Source: Bacteriovorax stolpii
GTDB lineage: Bacteria; Bdellovibrionota; UBA1018
DNA length: 40,607 nt
Direction of reading: 5' to 3'
NCBI GenBank assembly: GCA_945860415.1
Contig: CAMAQA010000021.1
Coordinates: 1-40,607 of the forward strand
Shown: positions 1 through 9,607 of the stretch, piece after piece
How positions within the stretch are numbered: position 1 is the first letter of the stretch
How the letters are laid out: every line of letters begins with the position of its first letter
Notes under the pieces: model-generated
Seen by the model: only the letters and a program-made list of their open reading frames with translations
Told to the model about the DNA's origin: nothing
Database searches by the model: none
Translations under genes and position numbers: made by a program

Positions 1-2778
1 GCTCCTCCCGCGGCAGCCAGTCCTCCTGTAGCAGCCACCGCGGCTTCGCAGCTTTCGATCGATAGCCTCTCGGTTTCCACTCCGGCACCGAGCGCTGCAC
101 AAGTGGCGGCACGATCCCTTCTCCAGGGTTCGGCATCAACGCTCGCGGATGCTTCCAGACCGGCGCCGGCTCCTCACTTGTCCTTTTTCGCACCAACACT
201 GACGTCGCTTTTGATTCGGATCCGCACCCAACTGGAGCTTTACCCCCAGCAGCTCATGGCCGTGAATCCGTCGCGTCGCGATGCGATCTGCCAGTACCTC
301 GAATCTCTGGCTGGAAGCTCGCCTGTTCATCCCAACGCCGGCGCTCCGGCCCTTTCGTCATCCGACAAGCTGCGCGCCTGGACGGACTGGCGCGCGCTGG
401 GAGCCGCCCACCAGCGTGCCATCCTGGTGTTCTTCGAAGAACTCGGCCTGTTCTCGCTGGCGCAGGCGATCGTTCTGAAAGCGTGGTCCGACCGCGGAAT
501 TCGAAAATGGAAGCGCGAAGACCTTTCGGATTTGAACGCCGTACTGAATGGTGCGCTGAGTCCGCTGGTTCCGATGGACCGCGAAGGATGGCAGGTCACT
601 CGCCAGAATCTCTACTCGTGGTTCAAGCCACCGCACGAAATCCAGGAAGCCCTGTGGAATGAGTTCTCCGCCTGGAGAATCGTCGATGAAGGACCGGATC
701 TCCTGATCGGACTGATCGAGGCCTGTCGCCAGAATCTTCCGGAGCGCGCGCGCCCCAAGGGTTTCGATGAAAAGGTCTATGCTTCACTCTGGAAGCACAC
801 TCCCGAGCCCGCGCAGGTTCCGGGCGTGGCGCGCAAGCGAATCGGCTTCAGCCCCACGCTTCGCGACGGCTCCATCGTCCGAAAGGGCCCGACCGATTGG
901 GCGTGGTACGGGTGGGAAAACTCGGCATTCTCGCTGTACATGGCGGAGCTGAGCCTGCTCTGGTGGGGCCCTTCGCCTCCTCCTTTCTTCGGCGTGGGCA
1001 ATGGCCTCGAGACGTCGATCCAGCCCCAGCTCTCGCTCAACATGCCTTTTCCGGGTCGTCCGGCCGTGTCGCAGAAAATCCAGGAAATGGAAGCCTGCGA
1101 TGTGGCCTGGGTGCAGGAAGAGCTGGTCACGCGCGGACACCAGCGCTCCTTCGAGGCCCAGCTTTTTCGAGAAGCCGTGGAGGCAAATCCGTCGCTTCGC
1201 CGCCTGCGAACCGGAGGAACCAGCCTCGGGCATCTCCAGGCATGCATGGCCATCGCGAAACTTCGGCCGGGAGGCGTGCTGTGGTGGATCCGCCAGGAGC
1301 CGCTCCAGGCATCCGATGGATCCGAGGCGCTTCAATTTCTCCTCGATCGCGGCAAGCTGATCGGAGAATGGGATTTCTCGGGAGTATCGCTCGGATTTCC
1401 ACAGACGGAAAAGCCCGCACTTCCACGCCATGTTTACCTGTTCCAACGCGACACCAGCGTGCAGTCGCGCCATGATCATCACCCGATGCGAATCTGGGCC
1501 AAGGGAAGCCTCCGAAGCCACGTCGAGATTCTGCCCCTTCTGGACGAAGCGCTCGAGCTTGCGTTCATGGATCAGGAACACGCTGCACGACCCTCGACGC
1601 GGTTGTCGTGCCAGCTGATCAGCCAGCGCCATCCCCAATGCCAGCGCGAGTGGGCCGATCATTGGCCCGAAGCGTCCGAGACTGAAGATCTGGCGGAGAT
1701 TCAGTCCCTTCGCATTCAGGCGCAGCCACTGGCCTCGGTCGCCACCATTCGCAGCGGCGCCTGCGGCAATGAGGCCCGGAGAATGACCGAAGGTGGAGGC
1801 GCATTTCCAAGCTGGCGCCCACAGCCCCGGGGCTTCATCGTCCGAGCAGCGTTCGACGGCAAGAATCGCTTCCTGAAGACCGATTCACTGCCGAATCCGA
1901 TGCTCGGACAGGCCCCGACAGGAGCTTCCGGTTCGGACCCGGACAGCTTCACGCTCATGCTTTCGGATGAATCCTTCGTGGCTCCGCTGCGCTGCTACCT
2001 CGAATCAGAAACCGTGCGCAGCTGGCTCGAGCACAAGGCCACCAGAAAGAACCAGCGCTGGGTGCTGCAGGAGCAGGATCTCCGGATTCTTCCGATTCCG
2101 AACAGCCTGCTCGAGCAGCTGGGACAGATTCCGGGAAGCATGGGCGCGAGCTTCGCGCTGCCTCTGCCCGGACGCTGGGAAACCCTTGCTGCAAATCTCC
2201 GGATTGCACCACAAAATGTCCGCCAGGCCCTCTCGAGCCTCGAACACGACGACTCCGGAAGCTCGATCCGTTGCGGGCTCTTTGTCCGCACCAGCCGCAT
2301 CTATCACGAGCTCCTCGTCACCCAGTCGCAGATGGAATCGTACGTGCGGCCGGATGGGCAGATCATCTGGCGTTCGCTAGTCGGAAACTTCTCGCCCACG
2401 GATTTTGTGCCGCCCACGCTGCACTCGGGAGTCAGCATCCATGGACAGATGCCGCTGCATACTCCGATCACGCACCTCTCGGTGACCCGGGCGCCCCAGG
2501 CGATCCTCCTTGTGACGGAAGCCGGCCACCAGGTGCGGCTTGAAATTCCCCAGCGCTTTCTCTTCGACATCCTTTGGGACCAGATCCAGGCCCTCGATCG
2601 TCCCACCTGGAGCGAAATCGTGGAATTCGTCCGGGCACCGCGCCGGCTGGACCAGATGGAATCCTGCGCGGCCGACCTGCTTCGCGTCTATGGTGAGCAG
2701 CGCTCGGTGATGGAGCACCTCACCGCAATCCTTTCTGAAACCTCGCAGGCGCTCGTCAGATCATCTGGCGCTTGCTGA
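1..2778 (+). CDS. Partial; decayed N6-adenine DNA methylase / target-recognition-like protein
   Basis: The frame is open from the first base (Ala/Pro-rich, linker-like), so the true start lies upstream; 925 residues are visible. It is not a clear family member. The middle has the layout of the second half of N6-adenine methylases: a GGVLWWIRQEPL strand, then a segment ending in HVYLFQRD, like the post-catalytic region of type I/IIG enzymes. Next comes a target-recognition-like segment, LASVATIRSG near base 1733 and ending QDLRILPIPNSL near 2074-2109, where type I HsdS-like domains carry a similar LPIP ending. The catalytic (N/D/S)PP(Y/F) motif is not intact; the nearest match is SPPPFF at 973-990. 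I infer a catalytically dead DNA-modification relative; the function is unknown. Its 3' end overlaps the convergent ChaN-like gene by 23 bases. Confidence 0.5.
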   Translation, partial: APPAAASPPVAATAASQLSIDSLSVSTPAPSAAQVAARSLLQGSASTLADASRPAPAPHLSFFAPTLTSLLIRIRTQLELYPQQLMAVNPSRRDAICQYLESLAGSSPVHPNAGAPALSSSDKLRAWTDWRALGAAHQRAILVFFEELGLFSLAQAIVLKAWSDRGIRKWKREDLSDLNAVLNGALSPLVPMDREGWQVTRQNLYSWFKPPHEIQEALWNEFSAWRIVDEGPDLLIGLIEACRQNLPERARPKGFDEKVYASLWKHTPEPAQVPGVARKRIGFSPTLRDGSIVRKGPTDWAWYGWENSAFSLYMAELSLLWWGPSPPPFFGVGNGLETSIQPQLSLNMPFPGRPAVSQKIQEMEACDVAWVQEELVTRGHQRSFEAQLFREAVEANPSLRRLRTGGTSLGHLQACMAIAKLRPGGVLWWIRQEPLQASDGSEALQFLLDRGKLIGEWDFSGVSLGFPQTEKPALPRHVYLFQRDTSVQSRHDHHPMRIWAKGSLRSHVEILPLLDEALELAFMDQEHAARPSTRLSCQLISQRHPQCQREWADHWPEASETEDLAEIQSLRIQAQPLASVATIRSGACGNEARRMTEGGGAFPSWRPQPRGFIVRAAFDGKNRFLKTDSLPNPMLGQAPTGASGSDPDSFTLMLSDESFVAPLRCYLESETVRSWLEHKATRKNQRWVLQEQDLRILPIPNSLLEQLGQIPGSMGASFALPLPGRWETLAANLRIAPQNVRQALSSLEHDDSGSSIRCGLFVRTSRIYHELLVTQSQMESYVRPDGQIIWRSLVGNFSPTDFVPPTLHSGVSIHGQMPLHTPITHLSVTRAPQAILLVTEAGHQVRLEIPQRFLFDILWDQIQALDRPTWSEIVEFVRAPRRLDQMESCAADLLRVYGEQRSVMEHLTAILSETSQALVRSSGAC

Positions 2779-4594
2779 CCGGAAGCCGTTGCGACGCCAC
2801 GGCCGAGACCCACTCCCAATAGCGCACTTCTGCAGGACGCCAGCGGCGGTCCGACGCCTGCCAGGCAAGCTCGCGCACCTGTTCAATGGAAATGTCTCCC
2901 TGGAGCAGGGCGCGGTGAAGGAGCTTGCCCAGGATCTGCCCGAGATAGCGTGACGCCAGCCAGAGCGCGAGGCGCGAGTGCACCGAGCCGGCACCGCGCG
3001 AGCGAAGCACCTGCTCTGAAATGGCCGCCATTCCGAGCGAAGTCACCCGGTGATCGCGCGAGCGCGACTCAAGCTTTTGGGTCCGCTCGAGGAACCGAGC
3101 CTGCTCCTCGAGCCCGGCAAGCGTGTACAAACGCGCCTGGCGTTCATGCCACTCCTCGCCCGTGGCCTTGAGTTCGAGGAATTTCTGCAGGTGATCCTCC
3201 GGCAGATCGCATTTTCGCCGCGGGTTCACGAGCAGGCTGCCGAAGAATCCAAACGCCTGGTCCATGACCGACTGGAAAAACGAGTCCGCGGTCTCGCCGA
3301 AAAAGGGCGCACGCGGGGAGGTGCCTTTGGCGAGCACGATTGCCGCAAGCTCAGCCGCTCCATTGGACGAGGGCGTGCCGAGGTAAACCAGCCCGGTGCG
3401 CGGAACGAAGAACCGGGCATTGTGCAGCACGAGCTGGCAGATCAGCTTCTTCTCGCCGGGGCCCAGCCGCTCCTCCAGCCGAAGCGAATCCACGAAATCA
3501 GCGCTATAGACGCTCTGCACGCTCAGGCGCTCGAACTCCGGCGGAGGAAGCTTCAGGAAGTCGGCCATGGCATCGCCATAGGCCTGCATTCGAGACAACG
3601 AATCACTCTCGAGATCGCAGAGGAACTCATCCTCATCGGCCTCGCCGGAGCTGGCAATGGTGCGCCCGGCCGACTGAAGCCGAAGCGCCCCCGTGGCTGG
3701 AAGCTTTTCGGCCTCGCTGCCGATTCCTTCGGCCCAGCTCACGAGTGACTGGAGCTTGTTCCACGGCGTGCTCGAGATGACATGGAAGTTCCTCGAATCG
3801 AGCTGCAGCACATCCGCCAGGTGCTCGGCTCCCCTCCGCGCAAGCTTCCAATACAACGAGTCGTTGTTCTGGTGGACGCTCATCCAGTCGAGCTGCTTTC
3901 CGAGGATGCGCGATGAGACCTCGTCCAGGCTGGCCGGAAGGTGAGGAAGCCCGACATGCAGTTCGCCATACAGAACCACCACGCGAGGCCTTGCGTCTCC
4001 GGGCCGGAGGCGAGAAAAAAGATCAGTGATCACTCCCGCCGCCCAGAGATCGCGCTCGCGCAGATCGTTGCCGTCTCTGTCCTCGCGCCAGAACGGCAGT
4101 TCGCGCGGGCGATTGAGAGCCAGCATGCGGACGCCGTTTCGCCGGGCCCAGTCCAGCAGCGGAGCATAATTGCTCCACGGAAAACCCCATTCCTCGCGAT
4201 AACGAATCTTCTGCAGGAAGGTCTCGGAGTCCATCAATCCGGCCTGGTAGGCATCCAGCTCCGCCTGCCGATGGCTCGGAACGAACTCGAGCCCGAGCAC
4301 CCAGCGCTCACCTGCGCGATGCACGTCCTGGACAAGCCGCAGCGCCGTGCGCTGCGCCTGGCCGAGCGTGTGGTAGTCGGCGATGAACGTCACATCGGCG
4401 GATCGCATGCGCTCGGTCAGCGAGCGGCGTGAACTGGATCGCGGTCGTCGCGAGCAGGAACGAAATGCGGCGAGATAGGCGCGCTCATAACGAATGATGG
4501 CCGGAGGCAGCGCTCCGACAAGCCGGGCCGCTTCGAGCTTCAATGAACCATGGATGTCCTTCTGAAGTCGAAGCAGGCGGCGGCGGGCCTTCAT
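2756..4594 (-). CDS. ChaN-like haem-binding-domain protein with long C-terminal extension
   Basis: This 612-residue protein has an N-terminal domain of the ChaN / Tiki-like superfamily (Cofac_haem_bdg), roughly residues 65-240. Recognisable pieces are VTFIADYHTLGQAQ, the family position of the ligand-region His; VLGLEFV; WSNYAPLLDWARRNGV followed by LNRPREL; and VVLYGELHVG. Characterised ChaN proteins are iron-regulated haem-binding lipoproteins of about 290 residues, so the last 350 or so residues are extra and I do not recognise them. There is no lipobox; the N-terminus is basic (MKARRRLLRLQ). The ATG overlaps the stop of the upstream gene in an ATGA, implying translational coupling, and it is the last gene of the kinase/regulator operon. 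The family assignment is good; the substrate is unknown. Confidence 0.7.
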   Translation of the reverse strand: MKARRRLLRLQKDIHGSLKLEAARLVGALPPAIIRYERAYLAAFRSCSRRPRSSSRRSLTERMRSADVTFIADYHTLGQAQRTALRLVQDVHRAGERWVLGLEFVPSHRQAELDAYQAGLMDSETFLQKIRYREEWGFPWSNYAPLLDWARRNGVRMLALNRPRELPFWREDRDGNDLRERDLWAAGVITDLFSRLRPGDARPRVVVLYGELHVGLPHLPASLDEVSSRILGKQLDWMSVHQNNDSLYWKLARRGAEHLADVLQLDSRNFHVISSTPWNKLQSLVSWAEGIGSEAEKLPATGALRLQSAGRTIASSGEADEDEFLCDLESDSLSRMQAYGDAMADFLKLPPPEFERLSVQSVYSADFVDSLRLEERLGPGEKKLICQLVLHNARFFVPRTGLVYLGTPSSNGAAELAAIVLAKGTSPRAPFFGETADSFFQSVMDQAFGFFGSLLVNPRRKCDLPEDHLQKFLELKATGEEWHERQARLYTLAGLEEQARFLERTQKLESRSRDHRVTSLGMAAISEQVLRSRGAGSVHSRLALWLASRYLGQILGKLLHRALLQGDISIEQVRELAWQASDRRWRPAEVRYWEWVSAVASQRLPVSKRQMI

Positions 4595-5301
4595 GATTCG
4601 GTCTCCGCGGTCCAGAACAGGCCGACTCGGCAGCGATCCTTTCCGGGCTCACGCGGACGCTCCTCGATCGAGACTCGAAGATCCAGCGAGTCCGCAAAAC
4701 CTCGAAACCATTCCAGGTGCTGCGCGCACAGGAAATCGCGGATCGCGCGATCCTTGATCAGCGGATCCTGGTGCGGACATTCCTGTAGCACCCCGTCGAG
4801 CCTTCCCGGAATATCGCGCTCCACGAGCCAAGGCTCCTGCGAAGGCCAGTCCAGCCACCCCAGGGCCGACTGCCGAATGGCCCAAGCACAGGCTCCCAGA
4901 GTGGGAATGACGCCCCTCGAGACGTGAAGCCTTCCCTCATGGCCTGCGGCCATTCCAGCCTGGAATCCTCGTGCGCGAGACACGGCGCTCACACCATCGC
5001 GACCGATCACGAGCTGCGCCACGGCCGCCTCGTGAAGCCTTGCGGCCCTTCCCCATTCGACCAGCGCCTCCTCGGGCGTCCTGCCGCCGATCATCGCGTC
5101 ACACCACTCTCGGAATGCAATGCCACGATCCGGATCCAGGCGGCCCGAGCTCGCCCAGTCGATCCACGCGGAGGCTGGCGCCGACTGCCGATTGCGCGAA
5201 GGGTTCCAGGCGGACGCGAGGTCCAGCCTGTCGAGAATGGCGACGAACACTCGCAGATTCGACCATGAAACAGGCCGATCCAGCCAGGTGTAGTCACGCA
5301 T
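4591..5301 (-). CDS. Conserved-looking protein of unknown function
   Basis: I do not recognise this 236-residue soluble protein. It is rich in Trp, Arg and Ala, has no signal peptide or membrane segment, and contains scattered Cys and His (LQECPHQDP, LCAQHLEWF) but no standard metal motif. It is wedged between the sigma-54 response regulator (8-base overlap) and the ChaN-like gene (4-base ATGA overlap), so the four genes are almost certainly one transcript. The ATG at 5301 is the only sensible start given the overlap. Its position suggests an accessory role with the ChaN-like protein or the two-component system, which is inference only. Confidence 0.75.
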   Translation of the reverse strand: MRDYTWLDRPVSWSNLRVFVAILDRLDLASAWNPSRNRQSAPASAWIDWASSGRLDPDRGIAFREWCDAMIGGRTPEEALVEWGRAARLHEAAVAQLVIGRDGVSAVSRARGFQAGMAAGHEGRLHVSRGVIPTLGACAWAIRQSALGWLDWPSQEPWLVERDIPGRLDGVLQECPHQDPLIKDRAIRDFLCAQHLEWFRGFADSLDLRVSIEERPREPGKDRCRVGLFWTAETES

Positions 5302-6631
5302 GCGGAGGCCGATCCAGCTTGCGGTAGATGGTTCGCGACGTGATGCCGAGAAGCCGAGCGGTCATCGCCTTGTCGCCATCCGTCGCCTCGAGCGTCCTGC
5401 GAATCAGCAGGTCCTCGACCTCCCTGAGCGCTGTGCCCAGCGGAATCGAAATGCTGCCCTGGAGCGACTCGGGCACGGATTCTCCGCAGGTGCTGGCCGC
5501 ACGAAGCGTTGCAGGAAGGTCCTCCGGCTGGATCCACTCACCGGAGCTCAGCACGATGGCGCGCTCGACCGCATTCGAAAGTTCGCGCACGTTCCCAGGC
5601 CACGGATGTGCGCCCAAAAGTTCGAGCGTCTCCGCTGAAAAACCGGAAACCCGCTTCGCATGGCGATCCGCAGCCTGTTCAAGAAAATGGTGCGCCAGTG
5701 GAAGAATGTCTTCGCGGCGTTCGCGCAGCGCGGGAATCTGCAGCACGATGACTTCAAGACGGTACAGAAGGTCTTCGCGAAAACGACCTTCCGCTGCCAG
5801 ACGACGGAGATCCTGGTGTGTCGAGGCGATCACGCGAACATCCACCCTGGTGGAACGTGTCGACCCGAGTCGACGAATCTCGCCCTCCTGCAGCACCCGA
5901 AGCAGCTTGGCCTGGAGCGCCAGGGGCATGTCTCCGATTTCATCCAGCAGCAGCGTGCCCCCGTGCGCCGCCTCGAAGAGTCCGGGCTTGGCGTGATCGG
6001 CCCCCGAAAAGGCGCCCCTTTCAAAGCCGAAAAGCTCCGACTCGAGGAGATTATCCGGAATGGCGGCACAATTGACCGCGATAAAGGGCTGCCTCGAACG
6101 CGGGCTGGCGTCGTGGATCTCACGCGCGATCCGTTCCTTGCCGACTCCGCTCTCACCGTAGAGAAGCACGGTGGCCTGGGTGGCAGCCACCTTCTGGAGC
6201 TGCTCCCGAAGCGAGGACATGCGAGAAGAGCGCACCACGGGCTCGTCGCCCAGCGGCTGCACGGATCGCGAGACGGCCAGCTCCACGGCGTCGAGGAGCT
6301 GTTTCTTCTTGAAAGGCTTCGATAGGAAATCCACGGCTCCGAGCTTCATCGCCCAGACCGCATCCTCGACGTTTCCAAAAGCCGTCATCAGGATCACCGG
6401 CGTTCGGCACGCAATCACAGAAAGGGCCTTCAGGAACTCGAGTCCGGTCATCCGAGGCATCCGAACGTCCGTGAGGATCGCATGGATTGCGGCGGAATCC
6501 TTCGAACGAATCAGGTCGAGCGCGGCCTGGCCGTCATTGGCCGTCAGGACATCATAGCCGGCGAACTCCAGGATCCTGCGGGTGCTCTCGAGTCCCTGCA
6601 CATCATCATCAACGACGAGGATCTTCTTCAT
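5294..6631 (-). CDS. NtrC-family sigma-54 response regulator
   Basis: This 445-residue protein has the full three-domain NtrC layout. The receiver domain (1-120) has the acidic triad DDD at 8-10, phospho-acceptor Asp55 in LTDVRMP and Lys105 in LSKPF. The AAA+ sigma-54 interaction domain (about 135-365) has Walker A GESGVGKE at 159-166, the sigma-54-contacting loop GAFSGA at 206-211 (Ser for the usual Thr) and Walker B LLLDEIGDM. A C-terminal Fis-type helix-turn-helix (GDKAMTARLLGITSRTIYRKL) binds DNA. It should activate RpoN promoters after phosphorylation by the kinase encoded immediately upstream, with which it shares a 4-base ATGA overlap. Possible targets within this window are the GG-N10-GC sites at 13251, 22754, 34604 and 39297; that link is inference. 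Confidence 0.95.
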   Translation of the reverse strand: MKKILVVDDDVQGLESTRRILEFAGYDVLTANDGQAALDLIRSKDSAAIHAILTDVRMPRMTGLEFLKALSVIACRTPVILMTAFGNVEDAVWAMKLGAVDFLSKPFKKKQLLDAVELAVSRSVQPLGDEPVVRSSRMSSLREQLQKVAATQATVLLYGESGVGKERIAREIHDASPRSRQPFIAVNCAAIPDNLLESELFGFERGAFSGADHAKPGLFEAAHGGTLLLDEIGDMPLALQAKLLRVLQEGEIRRLGSTRSTRVDVRVIASTHQDLRRLAAEGRFREDLLYRLEVIVLQIPALRERREDILPLAHHFLEQAADRHAKRVSGFSAETLELLGAHPWPGNVRELSNAVERAIVLSSGEWIQPEDLPATLRAASTCGESVPESLQGSISIPLGTALREVEDLLIRRTLEATDGDKAMTARLLGITSRTIYRKLDRPPHA

Positions 6632-8340
6632 GGGTTCACCTCGATCATGGCCTCTGCACGGCCCGCATGACGGCCCTCTTCGAGCCCCGGAAACACGATC
6701 AGGAAGCTCGCTCCCGGAAACGGATCATCCTTCGCTCCGCGGGCCTCCACGTCAATCCGACCCGAGTGATCGTCCACCACGCGCTTGACCCACGAAAGAC
6801 CCAGCCCGGTTCCCTGGGCCTTCGTCGTCGAAAACGGTGCAAAAAGCCGCGACTGGATTTCGTCCGGCAGTCCTGCCCCGCTATCACGGATGCGGACCCA
6901 GATCGTTCCGTGCTCGGTAGATCCAAGCGACCACTCGATTCGAGGATTCTCCACCGACTCGAGGGCCTGGAGCGCATTGCTCATGAGGTTGCCGAGCGCC
7001 TGCTCGATGCCCTCGCGATCACCTTCGATTTCCAGCGATTCACCTTCCGGACGGCGCCAGTCGACGCGAACCGCCTGCCGCTCACACGCCGGCGCATAGG
7101 TGGCGAGCACGGTTTCGAGCGCCTCGCCCAGATCAAATCGGCTGCGACGGCCAGACGAGGTCCTGGAAAAGCGCAGGTAATTGTCCGTGATGCTGCCGAG
7201 CCGCTCCACCGATTCCAGGATCGACTGCAGCGACTGTCGCAGCGTCGGATCGCCTGACGCCTGGGCGCGCTCGATGGCAAGCTCAGCCTCAAGTCCGATG
7301 GAATGAAGGGGGTTTCGCACTTCATGCGCCACCTGGGCCGAGAGCCTGCCGATCGCGGCAAGGCTTTCGGCTTCGCGAAGCCTTTCGCGGAGGCGGCCCA
7401 GCTCTCGCAGCTCGCGATTCTGGGTCTCGAGCATCGCGTTCTGGTCATGGACGACGCGTTCACGCTCGAGCAGCGCGGTCGCCATCGAATGAAACTCACG
7501 GGCAAGGTCGCTCACTTCGTCGCTGCGCTGGATCGGAAAATCCGCCAGCAGATCCTTGTCCTCGCGTCGCAGGCCGCGACGCTTGATCTCGCGCGCCAGC
7601 TGCGAGAGCCGGCTCAGCGGTCCGAGCGCACGCTCGGCAAACCAGAGCAGCACGAACGACAGCATCACCATCGACAGCAGCGAGAGCTGGAGGCCGGTTC
7701 GCAGCACATCGATTCGCGACTGGGTCTTCTGGAAAACCTCGCGCGAGAGGCGATCCCATTCGGAGCCCATCCGACCGGCGCCCTGGGTCCAGGCCACCAG
7801 GTCGCGATTCCATCGCGGATATTCCTGCGAAGCGTCCTGGATGCTGCCGGAATTCAGGGCCGATGAAAGTGAATCGCTCCTGGCTTCAACTCGATCCAGC
7901 CCCTGCTCCAGCTTCTGGAGCGCCTTTTCAAACTGGTCTCGAACATCCGAAAGTTCGGATGCCTGCAGTTTCTCCAGCTGCGCGCGTGTCCGCTTGATCT
8001 CTTCACGGATGGATTCGCCGATCCAGCGTGGGACGGCGAAATTCGGAGTGGAAGCAGCATCCCGGAACGGATTTGCCTCACTTTCCGTGCGTCCCTGGAG
8101 AGAGCTCCACTGCGAATAGCCGAGCGAGCGCTCCAGCTCGCGCTGGTAGGCCTGGGCCTGCGTGGAGAGCTGTCCGAGAGACTTCGCCAGCGGAATCCAC
8201 CCCGAACGAAGGCCGTCAATGGCCTGACTCACTCCGCCGACGCGGAATAGCGTCCAGGCCGATCCCAGGACGCAAAGCAGGATCAGCAATCCGATGAAAG
8301 TGAAAACGCGATGACGAAGAGTGGTTCCCGGGCGTTGCAT
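6628..8340 (-). CDS. Sensor histidine kinase (NtrB-type, membrane-bound)
   Basis: This 570-residue kinase starts with a membrane helix (about 12-33), followed by a largely helical, coiled-coil-rich extracytoplasmic domain (about 40-215) and a second membrane helix (LSLLSMVMLSFVLLWF). A HAMP-like linker and a short coiled coil lead to the catalytic core. His339 in AHEVRNPLHS is the phosphorylation site. The ATPase domain has LMSNALQAL (N box), DSGAGLP (G1), a PFSTTK segment (F box) and GTGLGLSWVKRV (G2). The sensor domain is not PAS; its helical form resembles four-helix-bundle sensors, so the ligand cannot be guessed. It is the first gene of the operon and overlaps its response regulator by 4 bases. 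Confidence 0.95.
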   Translation of the reverse strand: MQRPGTTLRHRVFTFIGLLILLCVLGSAWTLFRVGGVSQAIDGLRSGWIPLAKSLGQLSTQAQAYQRELERSLGYSQWSSLQGRTESEANPFRDAASTPNFAVPRWIGESIREEIKRTRAQLEKLQASELSDVRDQFEKALQKLEQGLDRVEARSDSLSSALNSGSIQDASQEYPRWNRDLVAWTQGAGRMGSEWDRLSREVFQKTQSRIDVLRTGLQLSLLSMVMLSFVLLWFAERALGPLSRLSQLAREIKRRGLRREDKDLLADFPIQRSDEVSDLAREFHSMATALLERERVVHDQNAMLETQNRELRELGRLRERLREAESLAAIGRLSAQVAHEVRNPLHSIGLEAELAIERAQASGDPTLRQSLQSILESVERLGSITDNYLRFSRTSSGRRSRFDLGEALETVLATYAPACERQAVRVDWRRPEGESLEIEGDREGIEQALGNLMSNALQALESVENPRIEWSLGSTEHGTIWVRIRDSGAGLPDEIQSRLFAPFSTTKAQGTGLGLSWVKRVVDDHSGRIDVEARGAKDDPFPGASFLIVFPGLEEGRHAGRAEAMIEVNP

Positions 8341-8368
8341 CGCCCTTCAAGGATACGGCATCCGTCCG

Positions 8369-9607
8369 ATGTCTCAAGCTGAGAATGCTCGAAGCCGAAA
8401 AGAATTCGAGGATTTATCCAGCGTGAATCGCAGCGCCAACTACAATCCCAAAGCGTCGATCGTGGTCATTCCCGACCCGTCTCTCGGGCGTGAGCGACAG
8501 GCCTCGCTCCACAAGACCTGGGCCCTGCTCCGGACGCTTGGGCCGCTCACGATCCTGCCGGCAAAAACCACGGAATCGCAGCTGCTCGAACACCTCGACA
8601 AGCGTCCTGCGCAGCTCGTGCTGATTCCTTGGCAGCACTATCTCGGCTGGACGCGCGCGGAGGGATTTTACGGACTGACGCGCACTTCAGGTCCGACGGT
8701 TGCCGGCTACTTCGCCTCTCCGATCGAGCGCCATGAAATTGGCGCCACCACGCCCTTCCACAGGCTCCTGCTTCTCGACTTCGCATCCACCAGCCAGCTC
8801 GAAAGATGGCGATTCGCCCGCGCACTGCTCGATGAGAAGCTGCGCTCCGGCATCCAGCCCCTGCTGAATCCACGCGCCATCAAGTATTTCGAAGACTGGG
8901 TCGGAAGCCACCCCCCGGGATCCACGATCGACTCGCTGATCACGCTGCCTGCACTCCGATCAGAAACCTGGCGGGCGCGCCTTCCCGCCGTCCAGCTGAT
9001 CACGTTGTCGCTGTGGAATCTGGCCTTCGAACAGGGGCGAGCGCTGGCGCGCGGAGACTGGCTTACGCAGATCCATGCCGGAAAAATACGGGCATACTTC
9101 GAGATCGGCATGGATTCCGACGTACTCGCCATCCGTCTCTGCTTCCAGCAGAACGCCAACACCTCGAAGGTGATCCTCAGGGACTTCTGGCCCGAGCCCG
9201 GTGGCGAGTCTCCTTCGGACTTCAGGCAGGTCCTGCTGCAACACGCGGATTTCCTGCGGATCCATCCGATCTCGGACATGACTGAAGTAGAAATCGTCGT
9301 CGGACTCTTGAAATCCGCACCCGCGCAGCATCGACCCGGCGAACTTCGCAATCTGTGGATCGAGCCCCTTTCGATGAACCTCGTTTCTGAAATCCCCACT
9401 CGCCGCGATCAGGAGAACACCGAACGAGAGCGCCCCCTGCCTCCGCTCCAGAACATCGGCGTCGACGAGAGAGCCACGCTCGCGGATCGCGCACTGCGCA
9501 GGGTGGCCTGGCTCGAGCGCGAACTCTCCGAACGCGATGCTCGGATTGAAGAGCTCATCTCGGGTGGAGTCGGTCCTGCGGTAAACGACTCCAAGAAATC
9601 CGCATGA
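8369..9607 (+). CDS. Unknown soluble protein, first of a two-gene operon
   Basis: I do not recognise this protein (412 residues from the ATG at 8369). An upstream in-frame GTG at 8321 would run into the divergent kinase gene and is less likely. A GTG at 8423 preceded by GAGGA is a second candidate and would begin just before the first strand-like segment, KASIVVIPDPSLG. The first 150 residues alternate strands and helices, and the C-terminus is charged and coiled-coil-like (RRVAWLERELSERDARIEEL). No signal peptide or membrane segment is visible. Its stop overlaps the start of the HD-GYP-derived gene (ATGA), so the two are probably co-translated and may act together. The function is unknown. 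Confidence 0.75.
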   Translation: MSQAENARSRKEFEDLSSVNRSANYNPKASIVVIPDPSLGRERQASLHKTWALLRTLGPLTILPAKTTESQLLEHLDKRPAQLVLIPWQHYLGWTRAEGFYGLTRTSGPTVAGYFASPIERHEIGATTPFHRLLLLDFASTSQLERWRFARALLDEKLRSGIQPLLNPRAIKYFEDWVGSHPPGSTIDSLITLPALRSETWRARLPAVQLITLSLWNLAFEQGRALARGDWLTQIHAGKIRAYFEIGMDSDVLAIRLCFQQNANTSKVILRDFWPEPGGESPSDFRQVLLQHADFLRIHPISDMTEVEIVVGLLKSAPAQHRPGELRNLWIEPLSMNLVSEIPTRRDQENTERERPLPPLQNIGVDERATLADRALRRVAWLERELSERDARIEELISGGVGPAVNDSKKSA

